A stretch of 64,000 nt of DNA from Bifidobacterium catenulatum DSM 16992 = JCM 1194 = LMG 11043 (GTDB lineage Bacteria > Actinomycetota > Actinomycetes > Actinomycetales > Bifidobacteriaceae): the NCBI RefSeq assembly GCF_001025195.1, contig NZ_AP012325.1:1550001-1614000 (forward strand). The letters run 5' to 3'. Made by a program: the position numbers and the translations under genes. The notes beneath the pieces were generated by a model. That model was not told where the DNA came from, searched no databases, and worked only from the letters and a program-made list of their open reading frames with translations. Position 1 is the stretch's first letter, and each line of letters begins with the position of its first letter. This document shows, one piece after another, positions 46,698-55,696 of this stretch.

Positions 46698-47354
46698 TTA
46701 CAGTTCGAATCCGAGTTCGGCTGCGGCTTCGTTAGGAACCGGATCGTCGCACCAGAAATCCTCAAGATTCTCGTTGGTGGCGAGGCTGCGGATTTCCGCC
46801 TTGTCGATATACAGTTCACCGCTTAAATGGTCAGTTTCGTGCTGGAAGATGCGGGCCGGCCAGCCGTGCAGATGCTCCTCGTGCTGTTTGCCGTCTTCAT
46901 CTTGCCAGCGGGCTGTAATGTCGAGCCAGCGTTTGCGTACCGCCTGATAGCCGTCGAAACTCAGGCAGCCTTCGTAGAAGCTTCGGGTTTCGGTGCCGAT
47001 CGGCTCATAGCTGGGGTTGATGATGACATGGAACGGGAATTCAGCCGCTTCACGCGGATCATCGTCATCGTCGTCACGCACATGGTCTTCCACCACGGCG
47101 AGGGCCAGTCCAAGACCGATCTGGGTTGCGGCAAGGCCTACGCCCGGCGCTTCGATCATGGTGACGCGCATGGTCTCGATGAGTTTGTCGAGCGTTTTGC
47201 GGCTCAGCTGGCCTTCGTAGGCTGCGGTCTGCTGACGTAGTACCGGTTCGCCTGCCTGCACGATGGGGAGCAGTTGTTCCTTGCCGCCAGTTTTAATGAG
47301 TTTTTCAACCTCGCGGTTGAGTTCGAGGTTGACTTTCGAGTTGCGTCCAAACAT
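46698..47354 (-). CDS. def: Peptide deformylase
   Basis: 218 residues from the ATG at 47354, preceded by GAAGGAAACCT; a start 15 nt upstream has no such site. The three deformylase motifs are present: GVGLAATQIGL, EGCLSF (metal Cys) and QHETDHLSG (HExxH-like). It removes the formyl group from nascent proteins. It carries an acidic insertion (VRDDDDDDPREA) between motifs 1 and 2 and a longer tail than E. coli Def, as in the long actinobacterial form. It lies 63 bp downstream of glmM on the same strand, with no hairpin between, so the two may be co-transcribed. Confidence 0.95.
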   Translation of the reverse strand: MFGRNSKVNLELNREVEKLIKTGGKEQLLPIVQAGEPVLRQQTAAYEGQLSRKTLDKLIETMRVTMIEAPGVGLAATQIGLGLALAVVEDHVRDDDDDDPREAAEFPFHVIINPSYEPIGTETRSFYEGCLSFDGYQAVRKRWLDITARWQDEDGKQHEEHLHGWPARIFQHETDHLSGELYIDKAEIRSLATNENLEDFWCDDPVPNEAAAELGFEL

Positions 47355-47417
47355 AGGTTTCCTTCGCATATTGGTTCGGGATTTTGGATTGCCGAATGAT
47401 GTGTATCGGCAGTTTGG

Positions 47418-48800
47418 TTACAGGGCAAGTTCTTCGGCTACGACTTTGGCAAGACGGTCGCAGACCTCGTCAGCCTGCTGTTGGGTTTCCGCTTCGGCCA
47501 TGACGCGCACGAGCGGTTCGGTGCCGGATGGTCGCAATAGCACGCGGCCGGTGTCGCCGAGCATTTTCTCTTCGTGTTCGACGGCCGCCTGCACTTTGGC
47601 ATTAGTTTTGGCCGCGAGCTTGTCGACGTTCGGCACGTTGATGAGGGTTTGCGGCAGTTGTGGGAAGTCGGATGCGAGTTCTTTGAGGCTTTTGCCGGAG
47701 TTGACCACTTCGTTGCATAGGGTCAATGCGGTGAGGGTGCCGTCGCCGGTGGTGGCGAATTCGCGGTTGATCACGTGTCCGGACTGTTCGCCGCCGAGCG
47801 AATAGTCACCGCGCAGCATTTCCTCAAGCACGTAACGGTCACCCACGCCGGTTTGCACGGTTTTGATGCCCATGGAACGCAGGGCGAGTTTCAGGCCGAG
47901 GTTGCTCATCACGGTTACCACGAGGGTGTCGTGGTTGAGCTTGCCCGCATTCTTCTTGGCACGCGCAAGAATGCCCATGATTTGATCGCCGTTGACCATG
48001 GTGCCGTCTTCATCTACGGCGAGGCAACGGTCGGCGTCACCGTCGAAGGCCACACCCAGATCGGCTCCGGAGGCCTTGACCATGGCCTGCAGCTGTTCGG
48101 GGTGTGTGGATCCGGCGTTCTTGTTGATGTTGTAGCCGTCTGGCGAAGCGTTGATCACGATCACGTCTGCACCGGCGCGGCGCAACGCTTCCGGCGCGAC
48201 CACGGAGGTGGCGCCGTTGGCGCAGTCGGCCACGACTTTCAGTCCTTTCAGCGGTGTCGGCTGGGACTTGTCAGGCCCAATGGGGGCGATGGTGGACACC
48301 AGATGGTCGATATACAGGTTGGTTGCGGTTGCCGTGTCGTGGCTGATACGGCCCACACCGGCACCGGTCGGACGTTCCCAATCCTGGCCGAGCACACTTT
48401 CGATTTCGTCTTCTTTGGTATCAGGCAGTTTGAAACCGCCACGTGCGAAGAATTTGATGCCGTTGTCGGGCATGGGATTATGGGATGCGGAAATCACGGC
48501 ACCCATTTCCACATTCAGCACGGAAGTCAGGTATGCGACACCCGGAGTTGGAATAATGCCCGCGTCGATCACGTCAAATCCGCCTGCGGACATGCCTGCA
48601 GACAGTGCCGCTGCAAGAAAATCGCCGGAAACGCGAGTATCGCGGCCGACCAGTGCACGGCGACGACCGTCGAATTCGCTTTTGTCTCCGTCATCGCCAA
48701 GCACGCGCACCGCAGCATCGCCCAAATCCAACGCAAGCTGTGCGGTCAAAGCCCTATTCGCCAATCCTCGAACACCGTCTGTTCCGAACATACGTGGCAT
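47418..48800 (-). CDS. glmM: Phosphoglucosamine mutase
   Basis: 460 residues from the ATG at 48800 (MPRMFGTDGVRG), preceded by GAGGACTTGA; the frame is open to a TTG 9 nt upstream. The alpha-D-phosphohexomutase signatures are clear: catalytic serine loop VISASHNPMPDNGIKFF (Ser106), metal loop FDGDADRCLAVDEDG, sugar loop GGEQSGHVI and phosphate loop LRPSGTEPLVRVM. It converts glucosamine-6-phosphate to glucosamine-1-phosphate for UDP-GlcNAc and cell-wall synthesis. Confidence 0.96.
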   Translation of the reverse strand: MPRMFGTDGVRGLANRALTAQLALDLGDAAVRVLGDDGDKSEFDGRRRALVGRDTRVSGDFLAAALSAGMSAGGFDVIDAGIIPTPGVAYLTSVLNVEMGAVISASHNPMPDNGIKFFARGGFKLPDTKEDEIESVLGQDWERPTGAGVGRISHDTATATNLYIDHLVSTIAPIGPDKSQPTPLKGLKVVADCANGATSVVAPEALRRAGADVIVINASPDGYNINKNAGSTHPEQLQAMVKASGADLGVAFDGDADRCLAVDEDGTMVNGDQIMGILARAKKNAGKLNHDTLVVTVMSNLGLKLALRSMGIKTVQTGVGDRYVLEEMLRGDYSLGGEQSGHVINREFATTGDGTLTALTLCNEVVNSGKSLKELASDFPQLPQTLINVPNVDKLAAKTNAKVQAAVEHEEKMLGDTGRVLLRPSGTEPLVRVMAEAETQQQADEVCDRLAKVVAEELAL

Positions 48801-49140
48801 GAGTCTCAAGTCCTCGCTATCTCAAGTTATATTGCCGTGTACCATCGTACTCAACGGGTTCACCATTCAACGAAATAGTCGACAGCATGTTGCGATACCT
48901 GCAAATCACAGTATGCGATGTCAGGCAAACCGCAGTATGCAATGTCGTGAGATTTCCACAATCTCAAGTTTCTTGCAATCTCACTCCCATCCTCCGATTC
49001 CGACCGACTGGGCCATTATGGGCCCGAAAGACCCACTGTCCATAACCGTTATGGGACCGGCTTTTGTTCGGGATGGCTTGTCTGGAAGCAAACAAGCCCG
49101 GACTGGCAGCGAGATAAGTCACGCCGTCAGTCCGGGCTTG
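48801..49140 (-). terminator. Intergenic region with pepN terminator
   Basis: A perfect 13-bp stem CAAGCCCGGACTG (49093-49105) / 49128-49140 with a 22-nt loop, followed on the minus strand by TTTGCTTCC, terminates pepN. Between it and glmM (48801-49092) there is no gene; CCATAAC/GTTATGG around one base (about 49040) is a palindrome that may mark a regulatory site or the glmM promoter. Confidence 0.6.
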
Positions 49141-49225
49141 TGATGCAATATCACAGAGTGATATCAGATGCAGTTACCAAAAGTAGCTACCAAAAACAAC
49201 TACTGTAGTGGTGTCAGGAACGGCA

Positions 49226-51835
49226 TCAGAGGGACGCGTTGAAATCGCGCACCTTGAGCGTGCGATGCGACGATTCAACATTGCCGCGCACAATGCGCTG
49301 CAACGCGTTGTCGGCGTCCGCATGTGAAGCCAGCCAAGCATCACCGAGATCCACCAGCGTGGCCGGATCGGCATAGCTCGGGTACAGGCCTTCCAGCAGA
49401 GCCTCAGCCATGTGGAAGGTCTTGTTCTTCCAAATCCAGTCAGCAACCTCGAAATACTTGGCCGCATACGGTTCAGCCAAGTCGGCACGTGGAGTGGATG
49501 CGAAGCCGCGGGCCACGGATTCCAACTGCATGTTGGTCAGCTCGTCGTTGTGCAAAGCCTCGTTCCAAGCCCATTCCTTGGCTTCCGCAATGCCTGCGAC
49601 CGCACGTGCACCCAATGCGAACTCACGGTTCTCAGTGGTTTCGCGCTTGGCAAGTTCCGCGTCGATGTCGCTCTGGCCAATGGCGTTGATCGTGCTCAAC
49701 GCGTTGATGATGGTCCAACGGAAATTATTGTCAATCTCCAAGCCGTCAAGCTTCACGGAACCATCGAGCAGACCCTTCGCATTCGCTTCGAACGCAGCAT
49801 CGCCCGGCTCACCATAACCCAAGTAAGCGGTGATCAGCTGGAACTGCTCGTCGGAACCGGCTTCGGCAGCCTGAGCTAGCTTGAACAGTTCGGCAGCCAC
49901 ATGCTCCACCACTTCGGCACGGTCGGCCGGAGCGGTGTAATGCCATGCGGTGGTGCTGACCTGCGCCAAAGCGTAACGGAACGTGGTGGACTCATGTTCC
50001 GTGGCGAGCGCAGCCAAAGAGGTTTCGATGAACTGCTTTGCCGGCAATTCGCCGTCACGAGTCATATCCCAGAATGCAAGCCAAATCACGGAACGAGCCA
50101 GCGCATCGTCGAAACGATACAGGTTCTCTGCAGCGAACTTGAGGCTCTTCTCATCGAAGCGCAGCTTCGTGTATGTCAAATCGTCGTCATTCACCAAAAT
50201 CAGCGCCGGACGTGCCTTGCCGGCAGCCGCTTCGACAATCGTCAGTTCGCCGTCAACATCAAGTTCGAACTGGTCGGTACGCACGATCTTGCCGGTCTCC
50301 GGATCCTCATTGTAGAAGCCGACAGCCAGACGATGTGCACGCAGCACCGGATGTTCAGCCGAAGCGGACTGGCGCAACGCAAGCTGCCGAATCGTACCAT
50401 CCTCGTTTTCCTCAACTTCGGTAGCGATGGTGTTGATGCCGGACTGTTCAAGCCACTGGGCGCTCCACGCCTTGAGATCGCGGCCGGACGTCAACTCGAG
50501 TTCAGCCAGCAGATCGGCGAGCGTAGCGTTGGAGTACGCATGCTTGTCCAAATAGTTGTTGATGCCCTTGAAGAACTTCTCACGACCCACATAGAACACG
50601 AGCTGCTTCAGCACGGAAGCACCCTTGGCATAGGTGATGCCGTCGAAATTGACATACGTGTCGTTCAGATCGTTGATCGGCGCGACGATCGGGTGGGTGG
50701 TGCTCAGCTGATCCTGGCGCAGTGCCCAGCTCTTCTCGCCGGAGCTGAACGTGGCCCAAGCGTCCTTCCATTCCGTGGCTTCGGCAGTGGCAAGGGTGGA
50801 TGTGAACTCAGCGAAAGACTCGTTAAGCCACAGGTCGTTCCACCACTTCATGGTCACGTAATCGCCGAACCACATGTGTGCAAGCTCGTGCAGCACGGTG
50901 ACGACACGGCGCTCGGCATACGCGTCGGTGACCTTCGATTCGAACACGTACTGGTCGCGGATAGTGACCATGCCAATGTTCTCCATAGCGCCGGCATTGT
51001 ATTCCGGCACGTAAATCTGGTCGTACTTGGCGTACGGATACGGCACGCCCCAAGTCTTCGCATAGAAGGCAAAGCCCTTCTTGGTGATGTCGAACAGGTA
51101 GTCGACATCCTTGGCGAACGCTTCGGCGAGCGCCTGACGGCAGTACATGGCCATCGGCACGGTGCGGCCGTCTTCGTTGGCGTATTCGGTATGCCATTCG
51201 GCGTATGGACCTGCGCAGATGGCGGTGAGATAGGAGCTCATGGTCGGCGTGGATTCGAACACCCACAGTTTGGTGGTTTCGGCTTCGTGCGTGCCGAGCG
51301 TGCCTTCTTCGGTAACGGTTTCGTTGTCGGTCACGGATGCGGCAGGCATGTTGGAGGTGACGATCCATGACTTGGCCGCAAGCACGGAGAAGTCGAACAC
51401 GGCCTTGATGTCAGGCTGGTCGAACACGGCGTACACGCGACGGGCATCCGGCACTTCGAACTGGGAGTACAGATAGATGTTGCCGTCGGACGGGTCGACG
51501 CTGCGGTGCAAGCCTTCACCGGTGTTGGAATACTGGCACAGCGCCTTGACGGTCACTTCGTTGTGCGCTTCGAGGTTCTTCAGTTCGATACGGCTGTCGG
51601 CGAACGCTTCGGCCGGATCGAGAGTTGCGCCGTTGAGCACGATTTCGCTCACTTCGGTGGCGATCAGGTCGAGGAAGCTGGTAGCCCCCGGCTCAGCGTC
51701 GAACGTGATGGTGGTTTCAGAACCGAAATTTTTGGCTCCACGGGTCAGGTCAAGTTTGACCGTGTAATGAACCGGTGCTGCGATAACGCTTTTACGTTCT
51801 TCCGCTTCGATTCGGGTGAGATTTGCTCCTGGCAT
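49226..51835 (-). CDS. pepN: Aminopeptidase N
   Basis: 869 residues; the ATG follows AAAAGGAGTGAC. M1-family gluzincin: GAMEN motif (282-286), zinc site HELAH (316-320) with the third ligand Glu339 in LNESFAEF, and the C-terminal ERAP1-like helical domain. It cleaves N-terminal residues from peptides in the cytoplasm. It matches the length of actinobacterial PepN. A 195-bp gap with hairpins separates it from the RNase J gene. Confidence 0.95.
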   Translation of the reverse strand: MPGANLTRIEAEERKSVIAAPVHYTVKLDLTRGAKNFGSETTITFDAEPGATSFLDLIATEVSEIVLNGATLDPAEAFADSRIELKNLEAHNEVTVKALCQYSNTGEGLHRSVDPSDGNIYLYSQFEVPDARRVYAVFDQPDIKAVFDFSVLAAKSWIVTSNMPAASVTDNETVTEEGTLGTHEAETTKLWVFESTPTMSSYLTAICAGPYAEWHTEYANEDGRTVPMAMYCRQALAEAFAKDVDYLFDITKKGFAFYAKTWGVPYPYAKYDQIYVPEYNAGAMENIGMVTIRDQYVFESKVTDAYAERRVVTVLHELAHMWFGDYVTMKWWNDLWLNESFAEFTSTLATAEATEWKDAWATFSSGEKSWALRQDQLSTTHPIVAPINDLNDTYVNFDGITYAKGASVLKQLVFYVGREKFFKGINNYLDKHAYSNATLADLLAELELTSGRDLKAWSAQWLEQSGINTIATEVEENEDGTIRQLALRQSASAEHPVLRAHRLAVGFYNEDPETGKIVRTDQFELDVDGELTIVEAAAGKARPALILVNDDDLTYTKLRFDEKSLKFAAENLYRFDDALARSVIWLAFWDMTRDGELPAKQFIETSLAALATEHESTTFRYALAQVSTTAWHYTAPADRAEVVEHVAAELFKLAQAAEAGSDEQFQLITAYLGYGEPGDAAFEANAKGLLDGSVKLDGLEIDNNFRWTIINALSTINAIGQSDIDAELAKRETTENREFALGARAVAGIAEAKEWAWNEALHNDELTNMQLESVARGFASTPRADLAEPYAAKYFEVADWIWKNKTFHMAEALLEGLYPSYADPATLVDLGDAWLASHADADNALQRIVRGNVESSHRTLKVRDFNASL

Positions 51836-51858
51836 GTCACTCCTTTTTATTGGGAAAT

Positions 51859-51910
51859 TCCTATTTGTGGAATAGGAGACGGCGCAACCGATTGTGCCGG
51901 TTACGCCGTC
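51859..51910. terminator. Two hairpins between the RNase J and pepN genes
   Basis: GACGGCGcAACCG (51878-51890) pairs with CGGTTaCGCCGTC (51898-51910) with one mismatch and a 7-nt loop. A smaller stem, TCCTATT/AATAGGA, lies next to it (about 51859-51878) near the pepN leader. The first probably terminates the RNase J transcript. AT-rich DNA at 51911-52029 carries a direct repeat (51938-51954 and 52010-52026). Confidence 0.55.
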
Positions 51911-52029
51911 CTTCTTTTGATTATGTAATCAACAATTATTGACGATCTGTCGATATTTCAATATTATTTCAATATTAATTTCGCCGAAATCAGCGATATT
52001 GCGAAAAATATTGACTATCTGTCGATTCA

Positions 52030-54084
52030 TCATTGCGCTGCGTTCAATCCCATCGCCTCGTCAACATCCTGCGCAATATCGGCAACGACCGGAACGATCA
52101 TCGGCTTGCGATGCAGCTGACGTGCGACCCAGCTACCCAACGTACGACGCATGATCTGCTGAAGCTTGTACGTATCGCGCGTACCAGTCATCATCGCATC
52201 CTGCAATTGCTCGACGATCTGATGACGGACCTTGTCGAATTCGCTTTCGTCTTCGGCAACCGCGTTGAGATAGATCTTCGGACCTGCGACAACGTCAGCG
52301 GTTTCCGTATCGACAACGACGAAGCTCGACACGAAACCTTCCGTGCCTAGAATACGACGCTTCTCAAGCTCTTCCTCGGTAAGTTCGCCAACGGAATCGC
52401 CGTCAACGTACACGTAACCGCATGGCACGGAACCGACAACAGCAGCCTGGCCGTGGTACAAATCGACCACGTCGCCATCTTCAGCGAGCACCACATTCTG
52501 CGGATCGACACCCGTCTTAACTGCAATCATGCCGTTCGCCACCAAATGGCGGTTCTCACCATGAATCGGCATGGCGCACTTCGGCTTGACGATGTTGTAC
52601 ATGTACAGCAGTTCACCCTCATTGCAGTGGCCGGACACATGCACGGCGGCATTGTCTCGATTGACCACGCGGGCGCCAAGCTGCACCAGCTTGTTGATGA
52701 TCTTGTACACGCCATGCTCGTTGCCTGGAATCAGGGAGCTCGCAAGAATGACCGTGTCGAATTCGTTGATGGTGATGTCGCGATGGTTGCCGTCGGCGAT
52801 GCGGCCAAGTGCGGCCATCGGTTCGCCTTGGGAACCAGTGCACATGTAGACGAGCTTGTCGTCTTGCACGTCATGAGCCTTCTTCAGGTCGATGACCGTG
52901 TCTTCAGGAAGCCTTAAGTAGCCCAAATCCGCAGCAATGGACATGTTGCGAACCATGGAACGGCCCACGAACACCACCTTGCGGCCATACTTGTGAGCGG
53001 CGTCAACAACCTGCTGCACGCGGTGCACATGGCTGGAGAAGCTGGCCACAATGATCTTGCGCGTGGCCTGGGCGAATGCCTGATCAAGCGCTGGACCAAT
53101 GGTGGTTTCCGGCTTGACGAAGCCTGGAACCTCAGCGTTGGTGGAATCCATCATCAGCAGATCCACGCCCTTTTCACCAAGCTTGCCGAACTCCACCAAA
53201 TCGGTGATGCGATGGTCGAGCGGCAGCTGATCGAGCTTGATATCGCCGGTATCGATGAGGCTTCCGGCCGGAGTCTGCACGAACACAGCCAAAGCGTCCG
53301 GAATGGAATGCGTGACGTTCACAAACTCAAGATTGAACGGACCGACCTTCAGCTTGTCGCGTCCCTTGACCTCAACCAGTCGCGGATTGATGCGATGCTC
53401 CTTGCACTTGGCTTCAACGAAAGCCAACGTGAGCTTGGAACCGATCAGCGGAATATCAGGACGAAGCTTCAGCAGATACGGCACGCCACCGATATGATCC
53501 TCGTGGCCGTGGGTGAGCACCAGAGCATCGACCTTGTCGAGACGATCCTTGATGTAATGGAAGTCAGGCAGGATCAAATCAACGCCCGGCTGCTCCTCTT
53601 CAGGGAAAAGCACACCGCAGTCGATGAGCAGCAGATGGCCGTTGTATTCGACCACGTTCATGTTACGGCCGATTTCACCAAGACCGCCAAGGGGCACGAT
53701 GCGCATGGAACCCTTGCGGTACTTCGGCGGAGCGATCAACACGTCATCCTGCTGGGGTGCGGTAGTCTGCGGGGCAAGACGGGAATTACGACGGTTGCCG
53801 GCAGAAGAGCTTGCCGCATTAGCACTCTTGGAGTTCCTAGAAGGCTTGGTGCCTTTCGCTTTCTTGACGTTCTTCGCACCCTTGGAGGAGCCACTACCAT
53901 TGCCGCGGGAACCGCCACGACCAGAAGACTTCGTCCTCTTGGAAGTCGTTTCGGCCTTGTTGGCCTTCTCGGAGCTTACAGACTTCGCAGATTTCACATC
54001 CGCGGTCTGGGTATTTTCAGTGCGCTTGGCAGCTTTGCTGCCGCGCTTGTGCGTAGTTACTGTTTTGGTTTCTTCTATAGCCAT
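52030..54084 (-). CDS. rnj: Ribonuclease J
   Basis: 684 residues. A basic, Ser/Lys-rich disordered N-terminal extension of about 120 residues precedes the metallo-beta-lactamase domain with VLTHGHEDHIGG (about 189-200). Further motifs are MMDSTNAEVPG, ASFSSHVHRVQQ (beta-CASP), VHVSGHCNEGEL and PIHGENRH, followed by the C-terminal domain. RNase J is an essential 5'-3' exo/endoribonuclease for mRNA decay and rRNA maturation in actinobacteria. The extension is typical of actinobacterial forms. Upstream (54085-54257) is an array of TGCCGTA repeats. Confidence 0.95.
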   Translation of the reverse strand: MAIEETKTVTTHKRGSKAAKRTENTQTADVKSAKSVSSEKANKAETTSKRTKSSGRGGSRGNGSGSSKGAKNVKKAKGTKPSRNSKSANAASSSAGNRRNSRLAPQTTAPQQDDVLIAPPKYRKGSMRIVPLGGLGEIGRNMNVVEYNGHLLLIDCGVLFPEEEQPGVDLILPDFHYIKDRLDKVDALVLTHGHEDHIGGVPYLLKLRPDIPLIGSKLTLAFVEAKCKEHRINPRLVEVKGRDKLKVGPFNLEFVNVTHSIPDALAVFVQTPAGSLIDTGDIKLDQLPLDHRITDLVEFGKLGEKGVDLLMMDSTNAEVPGFVKPETTIGPALDQAFAQATRKIIVASFSSHVHRVQQVVDAAHKYGRKVVFVGRSMVRNMSIAADLGYLRLPEDTVIDLKKAHDVQDDKLVYMCTGSQGEPMAALGRIADGNHRDITINEFDTVILASSLIPGNEHGVYKIINKLVQLGARVVNRDNAAVHVSGHCNEGELLYMYNIVKPKCAMPIHGENRHLVANGMIAVKTGVDPQNVVLAEDGDVVDLYHGQAAVVGSVPCGYVYVDGDSVGELTEEELEKRRILGTEGFVSSFVVVDTETADVVAGPKIYLNAVAEDESEFDKVRHQIVEQLQDAMMTGTRDTYKLQQIMRRTLGSWVARQLHRKPMIVPVVADIAQDVDEAMGLNAAQ

Positions 54085-54156
54085 TTCCTAGTTGGATTTC
54101 TATTACTAATTGTCTCCGCCTGTGCGGAAACGAGGAATTCAGTAAGTTTGCCGCAT

Positions 54157-54238
54157 TACGGCAAACCGGTAGTCGCAATGCTTGCCGTAATCACCATTGC
54201 AAATCAGTGCCGTAAACATCGCTACCGCAGGTACGGCA
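54157..54238 (-). repeat. Four evenly spaced TACGGCA/TGCCGTA heptamers
   Basis: The heptamer occurs at 54157-54163, 54183-54189, 54208-54214 and 54232-54238, starting 26, 25 and 24 bp apart, with orientation + - - +. The first pair and the last pair each form an inverted repeat. It lies in the gap between dapA and the RNase J gene, i.e. in the leader region of the latter. Possible operator array or structured 5' UTR. Confidence 0.65.
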
Positions 54239-54257
54239 ATCATCGCAATAATCACAA

Positions 54258-55217
54258 TCACAGCAAGCCGGAAGCGCGCATGCCATCCTCCGCGCGCTTA
54301 ATCTCAGCTTCGCCCGGACCGACGTTTGGCAAACGCATCGTCGTGGAATCGAGAACGCCACGCACCTTCAACGACGCCTTCGCCATAACAGCTTGGAAAC
54401 CGTTGCCATTCATCGCTTCGACCAGCGGGGCAAGCTGCACGGCAATGCGCTGCGCCTCATGAATGTCGCCACTATCGAACGCAGCAGCCAAATCACGCAT
54501 CGGACCGGATGCGACATGCGCGATCACGGAAATAATGCCGACCGCGCCAACCGAGAGGAACGGCAGGAACAGACCGTCATCGCCCGAATACCAAGTTAAA
54601 CCGGTTTCCATACGCTTACGCACGGCACCCGCGATATCTCCAGTAGCGTCCTTGACCGCCTTGACATGATCAAGTTCAGCCAAACGGCGGTAGGTTTCCA
54701 ACTGAATGTGCAAACCGGTACGGCCAGGCACATCGTAAACGATAATCGGCTTGTCGGCGGAATCATTGACCGCCTTGTAGTGACAGAACACGCCTTCCTG
54801 CGACGGGCGCGAATAGTACGGAGCGACCACAAGCACCGCATCGGCGCCCGCCTCCTGAGTCTGCTCCACCATGCGCACAGTGTGGGCGGTATCATTGGAA
54901 CCCGCGCCGGAGATGACCGGCACGTCCACGACCTCCTTGACCGCTTGTACCAGCTCGACCTTCTCCTCCATGTGGGTGGTGGGAGACTCGCCCGTGGTGC
55001 CATTGACCACAAGGCCATCAGCACCATCGGCAACAAGCTGCTTCGCAAGCTTCTGTGCGGCCTCAAAATCAACGGAACCATCGGCCTTCATGGGGGTGAC
55101 CATGGCCGGAAGAATACGTCCGAAAGGAGCAGGATCAAGAAGATGCATAGTACCGTCAGTCATGGTACCAACGGTACTTCCCGCCACGGACGCCGAAGCG
55201 TCCGAGTTCGTGACCAT
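54258..55217 (-). CDS. dapA: 4-hydroxy-tetrahydrodipicolinate synthase
   Basis: 319 residues from the ATG at 55217; an ATG at 55166 (MTDGTMHLLDPAPFG) would give the common length of about 300, so the start is uncertain. DHDPS barrel: ILPAMVTPMKADGSVDF, NGTTGESPTTHMEEK, PYYSRPSQEGVFCHYK, IVYDVPGRTG (Tyr) and VKAVKDATGD (Schiff-base Lys). It condenses pyruvate with aspartate semialdehyde, first step of the lysine/diaminopimelate branch. dapB lies 3.3 kb away at 58519, separated by the copA gene. Confidence 0.93.
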   Translation of the reverse strand: MVTNSDASASVAGSTVGTMTDGTMHLLDPAPFGRILPAMVTPMKADGSVDFEAAQKLAKQLVADGADGLVVNGTTGESPTTHMEEKVELVQAVKEVVDVPVISGAGSNDTAHTVRMVEQTQEAGADAVLVVAPYYSRPSQEGVFCHYKAVNDSADKPIIVYDVPGRTGLHIQLETYRRLAELDHVKAVKDATGDIAGAVRKRMETGLTWYSGDDGLFLPFLSVGAVGIISVIAHVASGPMRDLAAAFDSGDIHEAQRIAVQLAPLVEAMNGNGFQAVMAKASLKVRGVLDSTTMRLPNVGPGEAEIKRAEDGMRASGLL

Positions 55218-55316
55218 GTCGCAATATGAACTACCTCCCCGAGACCAAAATCCCCCAGCAAGTGGAAGAATCGGTACGCTTAGCCGCATACTCAGGTGGA
55301 TTCACGCCAAATGACT

Positions 55317-55407
55317 TCACGATTTTGATCTGGTGACCGCACGATTTCGGAATATCGCACGATTTTGATTTCCTGACCGCATGACACTCCAAAACAGTGC
55401 GGTCACC
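55317..55407 (-). repeat. Repeat cluster between copA and dapA
   Basis: Two 27-bp direct repeats (55317-55343 and 55357-55383) share CACGATTTTGAT and TGACCGCA; a third partial copy GCACGATTTCGG lies between them. GGTGACCGCAC (55332-55342) is exactly complementary to GTGCGGTCACC (55397-55407). Function unknown; could be a terminator/attenuator or a dispersed repeat. Confidence 0.6.
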
Positions 55408-55438
55408 AAGAGGGAAAAGTACGGCCACCAGAACAAAC

Positions 55439-55696
55439 TCAGGCAAGGTATTGGGTGGGGTTCTGTTCGAACTTGGCGGCGCAGCCCGGGTTGCAGAAGT
55501 AGTAGGTGGTGCCGTTGTACTCGCGGGTAGCCGCAGCGGCGGCCGGATCGACGCTCATGCCGCAGACCGGATCCTTGGCGAGCACGCTCTGGTCGGCGCC
55601 GGCAGTGTGGCCGCAGCAGGAGTGCGCGCCGCCCATGCCTTCCATGCCCTCGTGCATACCTTCCTTCTTGGCCTTGTGATCGCTGAACAGTCCCAT
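55439..55696 (-). CDS. Possible separately translated YHS-domain protein inside copA
   Basis: Within the copA frame, AAAGGATTCATC precedes an ATG (55696) that starts [20 protein letters not shown] and continues through SCCGHTAG and the YHS domain to the copA stop: 85 residues. The spacing and strength of the site are those of a normal start, and MGLFSDHK looks like a native N terminus. The simplest explanation is that copA and a downstream YHS gene became fused by loss of the copA stop, or that both forms are made. Confidence 0.45.
   Translation of the reverse strand: MGLFSDHKAKKEGMHEGMEGMGGAHSCCGHTAGADQSVLAKDPVCGMSVDPAAAAATREYNGTTYYFCNPGCAAKFEQNPTQYLA

Noticed and set aside
49901..51370. 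489-codon open frame antisense to pepN
   Set aside because: Shadow of a well-supported aminopeptidase.
52993..54462. 489-codon open frame antisense to the RNase J gene
   Set aside because: Shadow; it also runs across the intergenic repeat array.
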